64,000 nt of DNA, from positions 1 to 64,000 of the forward strand of contig JADZFR010000025.1 of NCBI GenBank assembly GCA_020849795.1, read 5' to 3'. The translations under genes and the position numbers were made by a program. This DNA comes from Planctomycetota bacterium. Its GTDB lineage: Bacteria; Planctomycetota; UBA8742; UBA2392. Positions 1-8,949 of this stretch are shown here, in pieces (the stretch's first letter is position 1; each line of letters begins with the position of its first letter). The notes below the pieces were generated by a model. That model worked only from the letters and a program-made list of their open reading frames with translations. It did not search any database and was not told the DNA's origin.

Positions 1-124
1 AGAAGTAGTAGGCGCCCAGGTGGGCACCCTCGGGCGACTTGGCATTCAACGCGCGCCGCAACGCCTGCGCCAGCGGCAGCGGCAGGCCAGGCAACATCGA
101 GGCAGCTTTGGCAGTGTTCGACAT
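1..124 (-). CDS. Partial hypothetical protein (N-terminus only)
   Basis: An open frame begins at the ATG whose complement lies at 122-124 and runs off the left edge, giving about 41 residues (starting MSNTAKAASMLPGLPLPLAQ). It is hydrophobic and Ala/Leu-rich without a clear signal peptide. It sits just downstream of the terminator that ends the PDZ-array gene, in the same orientation, so it is probably its own transcription unit. No family can be recognised from this fragment, and it could also be a chance ORF. Confidence 0.4.
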   Translation of the reverse strand, partial: MSNTAKAASMLPGLPLPLAQALRRALNAKSPEGAHLGAYYF

Positions 125-136
125 AGGCTTGGATGG

Positions 137-168
137 AAAAAGGCCCGGCATTCACGGGAAGCCGGGCC
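137..168 (-). terminator. Rho-independent terminator after the PDZ-array gene
   Basis: Perfect 8-bp arms GGCCCGGC (142-149) and GCCGGGCC (161-168) enclose an 11-nt loop. On the minus strand the stem is followed by a T5 run (complement of AAAAA at 137-141). It lies 23 nt past the stop of the gene ending at 191. Confidence 0.85.
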
Positions 169-190
169 CTTCCGCACAGTGACGCTCAGA

Positions 191-2647
191 TCACTTCCTG
201 AATCCGCCTTCGCACTCGCCCAGCACCTGCAACGCCTGGCAGGTACCGATCAGGTCGCCGAATGCATGGTGGTCGTTCCACACTCCGCCTTCTTCGCGGT
301 CGAGCATAACGGCCTTGAGCACGATCTCGTTGGTCTTCTTGGCGGTATCGCCGCCCACTTCCTTGGCCGCCTGGATGGCGTAGTAGTGGCCAAACATCCA
401 ATAGTAAGCCGCGTTCTGGTACAGGTGACGGGCGTGCGTATGCCAGAAGTCGCGCACACGGTCGAGCTCATAGCGGTACTTGATGAACGCATCGACAGAT
501 TTCTTCAGTTGATCCTTGGTGCGCAACTTGGCCTTGTACTGCTGCAACTCACAACCGCAGATGCGGCCCACGTTGCCACGAATGTCGCTGGCAAAGGGAA
601 GGGCAAATGCCCACTGCTTGGCGTCGGCTTTGTAGAGGTAGCTTTCAAGACCCGGTATATTCGGGTCTTCGACGCGCAGGCCGGTGATCAGGCGTTCGCC
701 TGCACCCAGTGCAGATTTCGGCGGAGTCAGCCCCAGCAGGTCGCGGCCGCGGTACAGCGCAATCAGCGCCGCCGACGTCGAGTGCGTGGTCGCCAGGCCC
801 ATCCATGGGTAGTAAGCCCAGCCGCCTTCTTCGACCGGCGTCTCGCTGGGCGAGCTGAGCCGCGCCTTGGCGGTTTGCTCTTTGCCCTTGCGCTTGAAGG
901 TCACGTTGACCTCGTCGCCCGCGCTGTAGTACATCAGGACGTCGCTGAAGGCGATGCGGTCCGGCGTGTTATGGCCCTCAACCTTCGTGATCACGTCGCC
1001 GGGCTTCAAACCGGCTTTGTCGCCCGAGCCGCCGGACAGAACCTGCATGATGCGGCACTCGGAGTACAGCAACTGTGATGCCTGGCCGGCAATCGCGCCG
1101 CCGACGAACACGACGTCCATGCTGCCCGGCTGTACCAGCGGGGAAACCATGGTGGATTTCTCCATCTGTTCGCCGCCGCGGACCCAGCGCACGTTGACCA
1201 ACTCGCCGGCCGGCAGCCGCGCCGAGACAAACTGGTAGTGGTCAAGGCCGGCAATCGGCACATGGTTGATGTGTGTGATGCGGTCGCCGACCTTGATGCC
1301 AAGGCGCAGCGCCGCAAACCCCGGAAAGCGGAAGAACGCGGGGTTGCCTGTCTGCAGCCCGTACATTTCGTAGTAGGGCTTGACCTCAACACCGTCGAGG
1401 CCGCTCGTGTCTTCTGCGATCGAGAATATGTCTAGCGCGCCCTCTGGTGCGTACGCGCCTTTGAAGGTCACCGTGGTGGACTTGCCGCCGCGGCTGACGG
1501 CGATCTTCACGTCCTTGTCCGGTGCCAGCGCGCTAACGGCCTTCTTCAGGTCGGCATCGCTTGCGATGGCTATGCCGTTGATGCTGGTAATCTTGTCGCC
1601 GACTTCCATGCCGGCCTTCAGTGCGGGCGACTTGGCCAGGAAGTTGTCGGCGATGGCGCTGTTGCCATCCCAGCGCACGGCGATGCCCGTGTAGATCGGC
1701 CAGGTCATGGGAATCTGGGCGCTGATGCTCTCGACGGCGCCGCCTTCGCGCTTCACTTTCAAGTCGATCGTCTGGCCCTGGATGAACTCCAGCTCAAGCA
1801 GGTAGTAGTCAAAGGCATTTTCAATACGGATGCCTTCGGCTTCGGTGATGCGGTCGCCGGGCTTCAAGCCTGCCTTTTCGGCTGCGCTGCCGGCAACTGT
1901 GCCCTCGACTGGTGCGCCACCGCGATAGTCCTGGTCGGTCGGCAGGGTCAACACCACGCCCATGTCGCCGGGCAAAGATGCCTTGGCTGCGCGAGCGTCT
2001 GCTTTGGCGCGACGGCGCTGGTCCATCAACGTGCGCTCGCCGTTGTTGAGCTGGATGCGAAGCAGACCGTCCATGCAGCGCTTGGCCGTGCTGTGATAGA
2101 GGGCCTTGCGGTCGGCGTCGGTGGTCGACTGGTGGCGCTCAATCATGAACTCAAGGGCAAGCGTGTAGCGCCAGCAGGCGTAGTCAACCTGAAAGCTGAG
2201 CTTGCCGCGGATGATGCGGTCAATGACGAAGGCGGCTGCCTTTTCAAGCGCGGGCTCGATGCGGTCATCCAGGTGTTTGTGCGGCGCGAGCGAGATGCCT
2301 GCCAACGCGGTTACTGCAACGGCATCCATCGCCTGGTCGGCGGTGTACGACAGCAGGTGGCCTTCGAGCAGCACGTCCCACGAGCCGTTTTCCTGCTGGG
2401 CCGTCAGAACGTGGTGCGCACCTTCCTTGATCGCCGTGCGTACTTCTTCATCGGTCGGCATCGGACCGGTCAGGTCGTATGGTTCCTGCGGTACCCAGGC
2501 ATCCGGGTCGCGCTGGCTCGGGTCCAGCTTGGTCGCTTTGGCTTCTTTGACCTTGGGTTCCTGGCCGCTCTCTTGTCCGCTCACCGGCACAAAGCATGCG
2601 GGTAGCGCAAGTAACGCGCACACTGCGATCCAGCGTGAAATGATCAT
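191..2647 (-). CDS. Exported lipoprotein-like protein: alpha-toroid domain interrupted by four PDZ domains
   Basis: 818 residues. The start at 2647 is chosen because AGGAGA lies about 10 nt upstream; it gives an N-terminus MIISRWIAVCALLALPAC with a lipobox-like LPAC, so it is likely a secreted or lipid-anchored protein. Residues about 65-203 look like a squalene-cyclase/prenyltransferase-type alpha-alpha toroid (VLTAQQENGSW; LLRIQLNNG). Residues about 226-600 contain four PDZ domains, seen in the repeated GLKPGDRIT, GMEVGDKITSING, GIKVGDRITHIN and GLKPGDVITKVEG motifs. Residues 607-818 resume the toroid (EEGGWAYYPWMG). No protease catalytic domain is visible, so the PDZ domains probably bind peptides or scaffold partners. 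It ends at a strong terminator and stands 145 bp downstream of the kinase gene in the same direction. The biological function is unknown. Confidence 0.8.
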   Translation of the reverse strand: MIISRWIAVCALLALPACFVPVSGQESGQEPKVKEAKATKLDPSQRDPDAWVPQEPYDLTGPMPTDEEVRTAIKEGAHHVLTAQQENGSWDVLLEGHLLSYTADQAMDAVAVTALAGISLAPHKHLDDRIEPALEKAAAFVIDRIIRGKLSFQVDYACWRYTLALEFMIERHQSTTDADRKALYHSTAKRCMDGLLRIQLNNGERTLMDQRRRAKADARAAKASLPGDMGVVLTLPTDQDYRGGAPVEGTVAGSAAEKAGLKPGDRITEAEGIRIENAFDYYLLELEFIQGQTIDLKVKREGGAVESISAQIPMTWPIYTGIAVRWDGNSAIADNFLAKSPALKAGMEVGDKITSINGIAIASDADLKKAVSALAPDKDVKIAVSRGGKSTTVTFKGAYAPEGALDIFSIAEDTSGLDGVEVKPYYEMYGLQTGNPAFFRFPGFAALRLGIKVGDRITHINHVPIAGLDHYQFVSARLPAGELVNVRWVRGGEQMEKSTMVSPLVQPGSMDVVFVGGAIAGQASQLLYSECRIMQVLSGGSGDKAGLKPGDVITKVEGHNTPDRIAFSDVLMYYSAGDEVNVTFKRKGKEQTAKARLSSPSETPVEEGGWAYYPWMGLATTHSTSAALIALYRGRDLLGLTPPKSALGAGERLITGLRVEDPNIPGLESYLYKADAKQWAFALPFASDIRGNVGRICGCELQQYKAKLRTKDQLKKSVDAFIKYRYELDRVRDFWHTHARHLYQNAAYYWMFGHYYAIQAAKEVGGDTAKKTNEIVLKAVMLDREEGGVWNDHHAFGDLIGTCQALQVLGECEGGFRK

Positions 2648-2792
2648 GTTCGTCTTCTCCTGTGGTGGGGCACACGATACTTTCCGCACAGGGCGTCGGA
2701 AATGCTCAACTGCACAATGCTGCCAAAGAACACCCTGCGCGGGTCGGTGCGATCGTACATCGGATTGTCATTGCTTTCGAATGGGCTGGCAC

Positions 2793-5700
2793 TCAATCCT
2801 GAGGAAGCTTGGCAGCCGGCCGAAAGCCGCGGTCATCGGCCCCCTTGTCGGGCAGGCGCCGTGAACGGGCATAGGTGCGAATGTCGCCGGGCGCGTCTTC
2901 ATCCGTCTTCTGGGGTTCAATCAGGCGCGGCGACTGCCAGCTGCCGCCCCGGGCGACGCGCCGATTGCTGGCGCCGGGTTTGGTGCGCAGCACCGGGTCT
3001 TTGCCCTGCTGGCCCGGCAGCGCGTAGCCGCCTTCTTCGTACCAGTCGAGGCACCACTCTTCCACGTTGCCGGCCATCATGCGCAGTCCAAATGGCGAAT
3101 CGCCATCGGCCATCGTGTCGCCGGTGACCGTGGCGTCTCGGCCAGTGATCTTGATGTTGGCGCGCCGCGTGTTGACGGGCTCGTTGCCCCACGGAAACTG
3201 CCGTCCATCGGTTCCGCGTGCTGCAAACTCCCACTGCGCCTCGCTGGGCAGGTCGCCGGTGTCGGCGTCGGCCCACTTGCAATACGCCTGCGCACCGGTC
3301 CATGTCACGTGTGTGACCGGAAACTGGCCCTCACCCTCGGCTGCGCTCCATTGATTGCCCGCAACCTGCAAGCCGGCGAATTCGCCGGTCTCGTCCTTGA
3401 CCAGCCAGCGGCGCCCAAGCGCGTCGTCGGCGTTGACGCGCGATTCGGTCAGGAACTTTGCGAACTGCGCCCGCGTGACCTCGTACATGGCGATGAGATA
3501 GGGCGACAGCTCAATCTCACGTTCGCGCGCGTCGGGCAGCACTTCGGCTACACCACGCGTGAATTTGCCGCCGGGCACCAGCACCATCAACATGCCATCG
3601 CTAATCCGCTCGTACACCGCATGGCCCTGTGCGTTCTTCTCCAGCGGCTTGTACAGCAGGCGCTTCACTTCGATCACCACTTCGGCTGGTGTGGTGCGGC
3701 GTGCGGGGTCGGTGGCCTCGAGCGTGACCTTGAAGGGGCCGAATGCGTCCGTTTGCACATCGATGGCAAACGTGCCATCGGGGTTGACGGTGACGACTCT
3801 GCCGTTCACGGTCAGCACCGCGTCGGCGCTGTCCAGCGTGCCCTGTACCGCGATGCCGGCGGGTACTGACTCGACGCGCAGTGTACCGGCCTGCGGCAGT
3901 TCAAGCGTCAACTTGGGGGGATCAAGGTCCACAACCACAGAGCGCTTGAGTTCGCGTATGTTTCCGATCCAGTCAGTGGCGACCATCGCAATATCGTGGC
4001 GGCCCGGGGCACGCGTCACTGTGGCGCTGAAGTTGCCGTCTGTGTCAAGCTTGGTCGGTTTACCGTCAATCGCCAATGTCACGCCCCGGTTCTTGCTGAG
4101 CTTGCCGCTGATCGTGAAGTTCTCGGTGGTGACCCACACGGCGCCTTTGGGTTCGTCGATGAACGACAGCGGGTTGCGGTCGGGGCTGACCCAGAAGGTC
4201 AGAGCCTGCGTCTGATTGCCGGCGCGGTCGGTCGCCATCAACTCCAGCGTGACGTCTTTCTCCGACACAGGTATGTCCCGCTCAAACCCACCCCTGGGGT
4301 CGAGCACCAGTTCGCGCAATTCGCCGTCAATCAGCAGGGTCACTTTCAGGCCGTCGAGCCCGCTTCCTTCGTCGGTGACGCTACCCTTAAGCTTGTAGGA
4401 AGAAACGGTCGTCGGAATCACGTTGCCGTCGCGCCCTGCCAAGTCGGGCACTGCTACCAATGGGACGCTTTCGTCCAGCAGCACAAACAAGGTGCGCTCA
4501 AGGGTCGATTCGCCCAGCGCAGCTTTCACATGCAGCGTGTTCAAGCCCGGCTTGAGGTTAATCGAATCGCCCAGCGCGTACGGCACGCCGTTCAGGGTGA
4601 CTTCGCCGTTGCTGGTGCCGGGAATGCTGAATGACTTCTTGTTCACCGCCAGCGGCAGGGCCTCTAGTGCGCGGTCAGGCGGAATGGCCAGTTCAAAGGC
4701 AAGCTGTGTAGGGCTGCCGCTCCCATTGTCCTTGCCACCAAAAATGATGTACGCGCCAACCGCGGCTGCAATCAGGACCAGTAGGGCTACCGCAATCATC
4801 GGCGCCTTGCTGCGCGGCTGCAGCGAGCCCATCGAAGTGGGCGTGCTGCCCTCGAGTGTGCTGCCGTGTTGCAGCATGGCACGCGTGGCGGCAGGTGGGG
4901 CACTTGCGGCCTTGGTGTTGGCCGAGCTTGAGGAAAGTACAGACCGCGCGCCGGTCACGCCGCGCGTCTCTTCCATGGTCGGCGCTTTGAACAGGCTGGT
5001 GCCCTGGTACGGGTGCTGATCCCACCAAGCTTCCAGGGCCAGCGCCATTTCTTGCGAAGTCTGGTAGCGATCATCTTTTTCGGGCGCGATTGCCTTGTGC
5101 ACGATCGCAGCCAGGTCGCGGTCGATGTCGGGGTTGTGTTCGTTGACTAACTTCGCCTGAGACGTCAGCACGTTCCGAAAGATGTCTCGCGCGTTCTTGC
5201 CTGGAAACGGCAGCTTGCCGCACAGCATCACGTACAGCGTTGCGCCCAGCGCATAGATGTCGCTGCGATGGTCAACACCTTCGCCCTGCCACTGTTCCAG
5301 CGGCATATACTGCGGCGTGCCCATGATATAGCCGGCCATGGTCAGCTGCTCGCCGCTTTCCCCGCCCTCAGGCTGCCCGACATCGCGCACCAGGCCAAAG
5401 TCCATCAGCTTGGCGATGTCTTCTTCATTGATCATGATGTTGGCAGGCTTGATGTCGCGATGGATGATGTTGCGCGAGTGCGCATAGGCCAGCGCGTTGG
5501 CGACCATGTGGATGTAGCGCACAGAGTCATGCAGGTTCAGCCCGGGCGAGCGCATGATCTGCTCAAGTGTCTTGCCCTCGACGAACTCCATGGCCAGGTA
5601 GTAAATGCCGTCGACCTGGTCGGCACCCACCACCTGCACGATGTTCATGTGTTTGAGCCGAGCGGTGTTGCGGGCTTCACGCAGGAAGCGTTCGACCAGG

Positions 5701-5864
5701 GTCTGGTCGCCGATCAGCTTCGGGTGAATGACCTTGATGGCGTGGTAGACATCGAGCACGCGATGCCGTGCCAGGTACACGCCGCCCATGGCGCCCTGAC
5801 CCAGCTTGCGCTCGATCTTGTACGGGCCAAGCTCGCCCTTGTTCAGAAGTGGGTCGTCGCTCAT
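2793..5864 (-). CDS. Transmembrane Ser/Thr protein kinase with C-terminal FGE-sulfatase-like domain
   Basis: 1023 residues. The N-terminal Hanks-type kinase domain has the glycine loop GQGAMGGVY (22-30), K44 in HAIKVI, HRDIKPAN with D137, DFG at 155-157 and SDIYALG, so it should be active. A single membrane segment spans about 355-375, after a Ser/Ala-rich linker. The outer part contains several Ig-like beta repeats (about 385-735). It ends in a formylglycine-generating-enzyme/SUMF1-type domain (about 745-1015: VPGGKFTRG, MAGNVEEWCLDWY, RVARGGSW, RGFRPA). The late segment has no Cys pair like that of true FGEs, so the domain is probably a ligand-binding module rather than an oxidase. The ATG lies 9 nt after the stop of the upstream TlpA-like gene, suggesting an operon. 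Likely role: envelope sensor that phosphorylates cytoplasmic targets; targets unknown. Confidence 0.9.
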   Translation of the reverse strand: MSDDPLLNKGELGPYKIERKLGQGAMGGVYLARHRVLDVYHAIKVIHPKLIGDQTLVERFLREARNTARLKHMNIVQVVGADQVDGIYYLAMEFVEGKTLEQIMRSPGLNLHDSVRYIHMVANALAYAHSRNIIHRDIKPANIMINEEDIAKLMDFGLVRDVGQPEGGESGEQLTMAGYIMGTPQYMPLEQWQGEGVDHRSDIYALGATLYVMLCGKLPFPGKNARDIFRNVLTSQAKLVNEHNPDIDRDLAAIVHKAIAPEKDDRYQTSQEMALALEAWWDQHPYQGTSLFKAPTMEETRGVTGARSVLSSSSANTKAASAPPAATRAMLQHGSTLEGSTPTSMGSLQPRSKAPMIAVALLVLIAAAVGAYIIFGGKDNGSGSPTQLAFELAIPPDRALEALPLAVNKKSFSIPGTSNGEVTLNGVPYALGDSINLKPGLNTLHVKAALGESTLERTLFVLLDESVPLVAVPDLAGRDGNVIPTTVSSYKLKGSVTDEGSGLDGLKVTLLIDGELRELVLDPRGGFERDIPVSEKDVTLELMATDRAGNQTQALTFWVSPDRNPLSFIDEPKGAVWVTTENFTISGKLSKNRGVTLAIDGKPTKLDTDGNFSATVTRAPGRHDIAMVATDWIGNIRELKRSVVVDLDPPKLTLELPQAGTLRVESVPAGIAVQGTLDSADAVLTVNGRVVTVNPDGTFAIDVQTDAFGPFKVTLEATDPARRTTPAEVVIEVKRLLYKPLEKNAQGHAVYERISDGMLMVLVPGGKFTRGVAEVLPDAREREIELSPYLIAMYEVTRAQFAKFLTESRVNADDALGRRWLVKDETGEFAGLQVAGNQWSAAEGEGQFPVTHVTWTGAQAYCKWADADTGDLPSEAQWEFAARGTDGRQFPWGNEPVNTRRANIKITGRDATVTGDTMADGDSPFGLRMMAGNVEEWCLDWYEEGGYALPGQQGKDPVLRTKPGASNRRVARGGSWQSPRLIEPQKTDEDAPGDIRTYARSRRLPDKGADDRGFRPAAKLPQD

Positions 5865-5873
5865 GCCGCCGCG

Positions 5874-6587
5874 CTACTTGCCTTCCGGTTTCTGAACGCA
5901 TTCCTGCTTCAAGTACTCGAGCAGCCGGTCGCGCCAGTCGCGTTCGTATCGGCCAAAAGTCAGGATTTTGCCGTCACTGCCCACCACTACGGCGGTGGGT
6001 ACGCCCAGCACACCGTATTTTTCTTCTACTTTGTTGCCGGCATCGAAGGTGCTGGTCCAAGTGCACTCATTCGAATCCAGAAACGCCTTCTGTGAGTCGG
6101 CATTGTCGTCGCTGCCGGTACCGATACCCAGGATCATCACGTTGGAGTCCGGCGATTCGTCGATCACCTTCATCATCTTCCACAACGAGCCGTTCTTGCG
6201 GCACGCCATCTTGCAGGTCGGGCACCAGCTTGCCCAGAAGAACAACAACACCGTCTTGCCCTTCATCGCGCTAAGCTTGACCTCTTTGCCGGTACGCGTG
6301 TCGGTCAGTGTGATCTCGGGCGGCGTTTCGCCAACCTTCAACAAGCCACCAAGGTCATCGGGCAGTGCGGCGGGCGGCAGCAGGCAGACCTCGCCGGTTT
6401 CCGGGTCTATTTCGGGCTCTTTGTTTTCCGGCGCCTTGTTCTCGGGTGGCTTGTTCTCGGGCTTTGTGACTTCTCCGCTGCAGGCGTTGGACTCGGAGTT
6501 GCCTTTGGCCTTCGTGTTGCGGCAACCGGCGACCAGGAACAGTACGCACAGGACAGCGACCGGGATCAACCACAAACGGTACTGCAT
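5874..6587 (-). CDS. TlpA-like thioredoxin-fold lipoprotein (ordinary Cys-x-x-Cys)
   Basis: 237 residues. The start at 6587 is chosen because AAGGAG lies 6 nt upstream; an earlier ATG five codons upstream has less support. A hydrophobic leader ends in LVAGC, a good lipobox with Cys22. A low-complexity linker with repeated PEN motifs (about 42-60) follows. The thioredoxin fold covers about 85-230, with active site WCPTCK (C122, C125) and a GVPTAVVVG cis-proline loop. Family role: periplasmic thiol-disulfide reduction, anchored to a membrane. It precedes the kinase gene by 9 nt. It is an in-window standard-cysteine comparator for the three TGA-containing thioredoxin-like genes further on. Confidence 0.9.
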   Translation of the reverse strand: MQYRLWLIPVAVLCVLFLVAGCRNTKAKGNSESNACSGEVTKPENKPPENKAPENKEPEIDPETGEVCLLPPAALPDDLGGLLKVGETPPEITLTDTRTGKEVKLSAMKGKTVLLFFWASWCPTCKMACRKNGSLWKMMKVIDESPDSNVMILGIGTGSDDNADSQKAFLDSNECTWTSTFDAGNKVEEKYGVLGVPTAVVVGSDGKILTFGRYERDWRDRLLEYLKQECVQKPEGK

Positions 6588-6738
6588 AACGGCTCCTTGC
6601 ATCGCGAGAATGGCACTGCGTTTGGGCAGGCGCGCAAATCTATCACAACAGACTGAACATAGGAATCATGCAATAGGGTACGGAGCCCGATGCAATCCGG
6701 ATTTGCCTGCAGCCTGCCTGATCTTGTGCTGCGCATGG

Positions 6739-8112
6739 TCAGGCAATCATGGCGGCAGCAATATTGAAGTAAATCAACACCGTCACGATGTCCGCAGCAG
6801 TTGTAATGAACGGGCCGGCGGCGACAGCCGGGTCTACCTTCAAGGCCTTCATGATCAGCGGAATTGCGGCACCCAGCGTGTTGCTGGTGACAATCGCGGC
6901 GAACATAGCCAGGCCAAGGATGATCGCAACCTCGTGCACTTCGTGGCCGCCAAGTGATTGCAGCTCGGCCCCGCGTGCCAGCACAAGCCCGCATGCCGCC
7001 GCGGCCATGGTCAGCGCCAGGCCCAGGCCGACAAGCACCTCGAGACTGAAGATCTTCAGCAGGCGCCTGCGGTCAAAGTCGGGTGTGCTTACCGCCCGGA
7101 TCAGGATGCCGGCGCTCTGGGTGCCCACGTTGCCCGAGCTTGCGGCCAGCAGCGTGATGTAGGCTGCAAGCAGCGGCAGTTGCGCGAGGATCGGGTTGTA
7201 CTCCTGCTGGATCAGCACGCTCGCGGCACCCACCAGCACCAGTGCCAGAAGCCAGATCACCCGGCTGCGGTACTTTTTCAGGACCACGGCGTCGAAGTAG
7301 TCATCGAGCTTGGTTGCGACACCGTGCATTTTGAGAATGTCTTCGGTGGCTTCTTCTTCGGCAACGTCGCTGAGGTCGTCGAACGTGACAATGCCGACGA
7401 GACGGTCCTTCGAGTCAACAACAGGCAGCGCCAGCAGGTCATACTCTCGCAGCAAAGCCAGCGCATGTTCGCGGTCGTCGCTGGCTTTGGCAAAGACCAT
7501 GTTCTGCGTCATGAACTCGCTGACTTTGCGCTCCGGCGCAGAGATCACGACATCGCGCAGGCTCACGGTACCGATCAGGCGATGGACGCTGTCGATCACA
7601 TAGATGACGTACACAGTCTCAACTTCATCGGCGAAGCGGCGCACCTTGGCCAGCACGTCCGCGGCTGTGGCATCGCTGCTGATGTGCAGAAACTCGGGCG
7701 TCATCAGCCGCCCTGTGCTGTGGTCGTCATACCCCAGCAGGGCAAGCGCCTGCTTGCGGACGTCCGGGGCCAGTACCTCAAGCAGCCGGCGGGTGACGGG
7801 CCCGGGCAACTCTTTGAACAGCTCCGTGCGCGCGTCGTCGGAAAGGTCATTCAGCAGGCGCGAGAGCACCTCGGGGCGAAACTCGTTCAACAGGCGAATC
7901 TGGCTTTCCGGGTTCAGGTACTCGAACACTTCAGACTGGCGGTCGTTGGCGAGCGCGAGAAAGGCGATCAGCAGTTTGTCGTTCGGCACAGACTCAAGAA
8001 TCTCGGCCATGTCGGCTGCGTGGAATTCTTCCGACAATGCCCGGAACCCGGTGAAGTCGCCCGACCGCAGCATTTCAGCGATTTCGGGCGTAATGAGGTG
8101 CGCCAGTGCCAT
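6739..8112 (-). CDS. mgtE: Magnesium transporter MgtE
   Basis: 457 residues, normal length for the family. MgtE N domain at about 10-130 (helical, acidic), two CBS domains at about 135-255 (MTPEFLHISSDATAADVL; VSEFMTQNMVFAKASDD), and a five-helix pore domain at about 280-457 including the pore segment ASSGNVGTQSAGILIRA. Family role: Mg2+-gated channel for Mg2+ uptake across the inner membrane, with the N and CBS domains sensing cytoplasmic Mg2+. GGAGA lies 7 nt upstream of the ATG. The gene diverges from the small plus-strand gene at 8189; the gap is too short for an M-box riboswitch. Confidence 0.95.
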   Translation of the reverse strand: MALAHLITPEIAEMLRSGDFTGFRALSEEFHAADMAEILESVPNDKLLIAFLALANDRQSEVFEYLNPESQIRLLNEFRPEVLSRLLNDLSDDARTELFKELPGPVTRRLLEVLAPDVRKQALALLGYDDHSTGRLMTPEFLHISSDATAADVLAKVRRFADEVETVYVIYVIDSVHRLIGTVSLRDVVISAPERKVSEFMTQNMVFAKASDDREHALALLREYDLLALPVVDSKDRLVGIVTFDDLSDVAEEEATEDILKMHGVATKLDDYFDAVVLKKYRSRVIWLLALVLVGAASVLIQQEYNPILAQLPLLAAYITLLAASSGNVGTQSAGILIRAVSTPDFDRRRLLKIFSLEVLVGLGLALTMAAAACGLVLARGAELQSLGGHEVHEVAIILGLAMFAAIVTSNTLGAAIPLIMKALKVDPAVAAGPFITTAADIVTVLIYFNIAAAMIA

Positions 8113-8188
8113 GGGCAGTCTCCGTGATGGCGGTGAAGGCAGGAATTAGGCATTCCCGAAGGTGCGGCGACAAGCCACAATTACGCAC

Positions 8189-8944
8189 ATGCAGCGTTGT
8201 TTCGTGATGTTTGCGTTCCTGACTTTGGCCGGTGTTTTCCTGGCCGGTGGTGTGACTTCGGGTCAGGTTGCGCCGCCCAAACCGCCTGCTCCGCTTGCGC
8301 TGGCCACCGGCGACAGCGTCAGCCTGGCGTTTTCGTTGCCGGCGACACCGCGACCGCACCGGATTCATGTGCTGCGCTCAACGAAGGAAGGCACTACGTT
8401 CAGCATTGCCGCAGACCTTGACGCGTCGACATTGGCGTGGGTGGACAAGGACGTGACCGCCGGCAAGACCTATGTGTATGCGATTCGCACGCAGCGCGGC
8501 GCCGAGAAGTCCGAGATTTCGCAAAGCATCGAAGTCACGGTCGGCGGCAGCGCACGGGTGACCCTGCTGGGCGGCTCGCATGACCGCGCCTTGTTCGAGA
8601 TTGTGCTGTACAAGGGCGGCAAGAGAGTCTCGGCCCGCTTCGTGCACAAAGCGGGCGAGAAGATCGGCGACCTGGCCTGGGTCGACGAGCTGGATGGCGT
8701 CGCCGATTTCCGGCTTGGGCCCACGCTGGTACGCATCTCCCTGACCAGCAGCGAAGCCTTGGAAACCCAACGCCAAGCGCTGAAGACTGCCGGGGGCATG
8801 GCGCTGACGGACCTTGCGGGCCGGCCCATTGAACTGGACTTCAAGCTGCCGACGGGCAATCACGAGGTGGTGCAGGTCACGCTGCTGGACGCCAAGGGTC
8901 AGCCGGCATCGCTGCGTGAAGGCGAATCGCTGAAGATAGAGTAG
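8189..8944 (+). CDS. Exported fibronectin-type-III-like protein
   Basis: 251 residues from ATG 8189, chosen because it begins a signal peptide (MQRCFVMFAFLTLAGVFLAG); an in-frame start 9 codons upstream is possible and neither has a strong ribosome site. After cleavage near TSGQ the protein has a fibronectin-III-like beta domain (about 35-120; WVDKDVTAGKTYVYAIRT) and a second beta-rich region to the end (SLREGESLKIE). No catalytic motif is seen. It is convergent with glnE: its stop and the glnE stop are 5 nt apart. Probably a periplasmic or surface protein of unknown function. Confidence 0.65.
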   Translation: MQRCFVMFAFLTLAGVFLAGGVTSGQVAPPKPPAPLALATGDSVSLAFSLPATPRPHRIHVLRSTKEGTTFSIAADLDASTLAWVDKDVTAGKTYVYAIRTQRGAEKSEISQSIEVTVGGSARVTLLGGSHDRALFEIVLYKGGKRVSARFVHKAGEKIGDLAWVDELDGVADFRLGPTLVRISLTSSEALETQRQALKTAGGMALTDLAGRPIELDFKLPTGNHEVVQVTLLDAKGQPASLREGESLKIE

Positions 8945-8949
8945 GGTGC

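Noticed and set aside
8113-8188. M-box magnesium riboswitch before mgtE
   Set aside because: The space to the divergent gene is only 76 bp and shows no long conserved structure.
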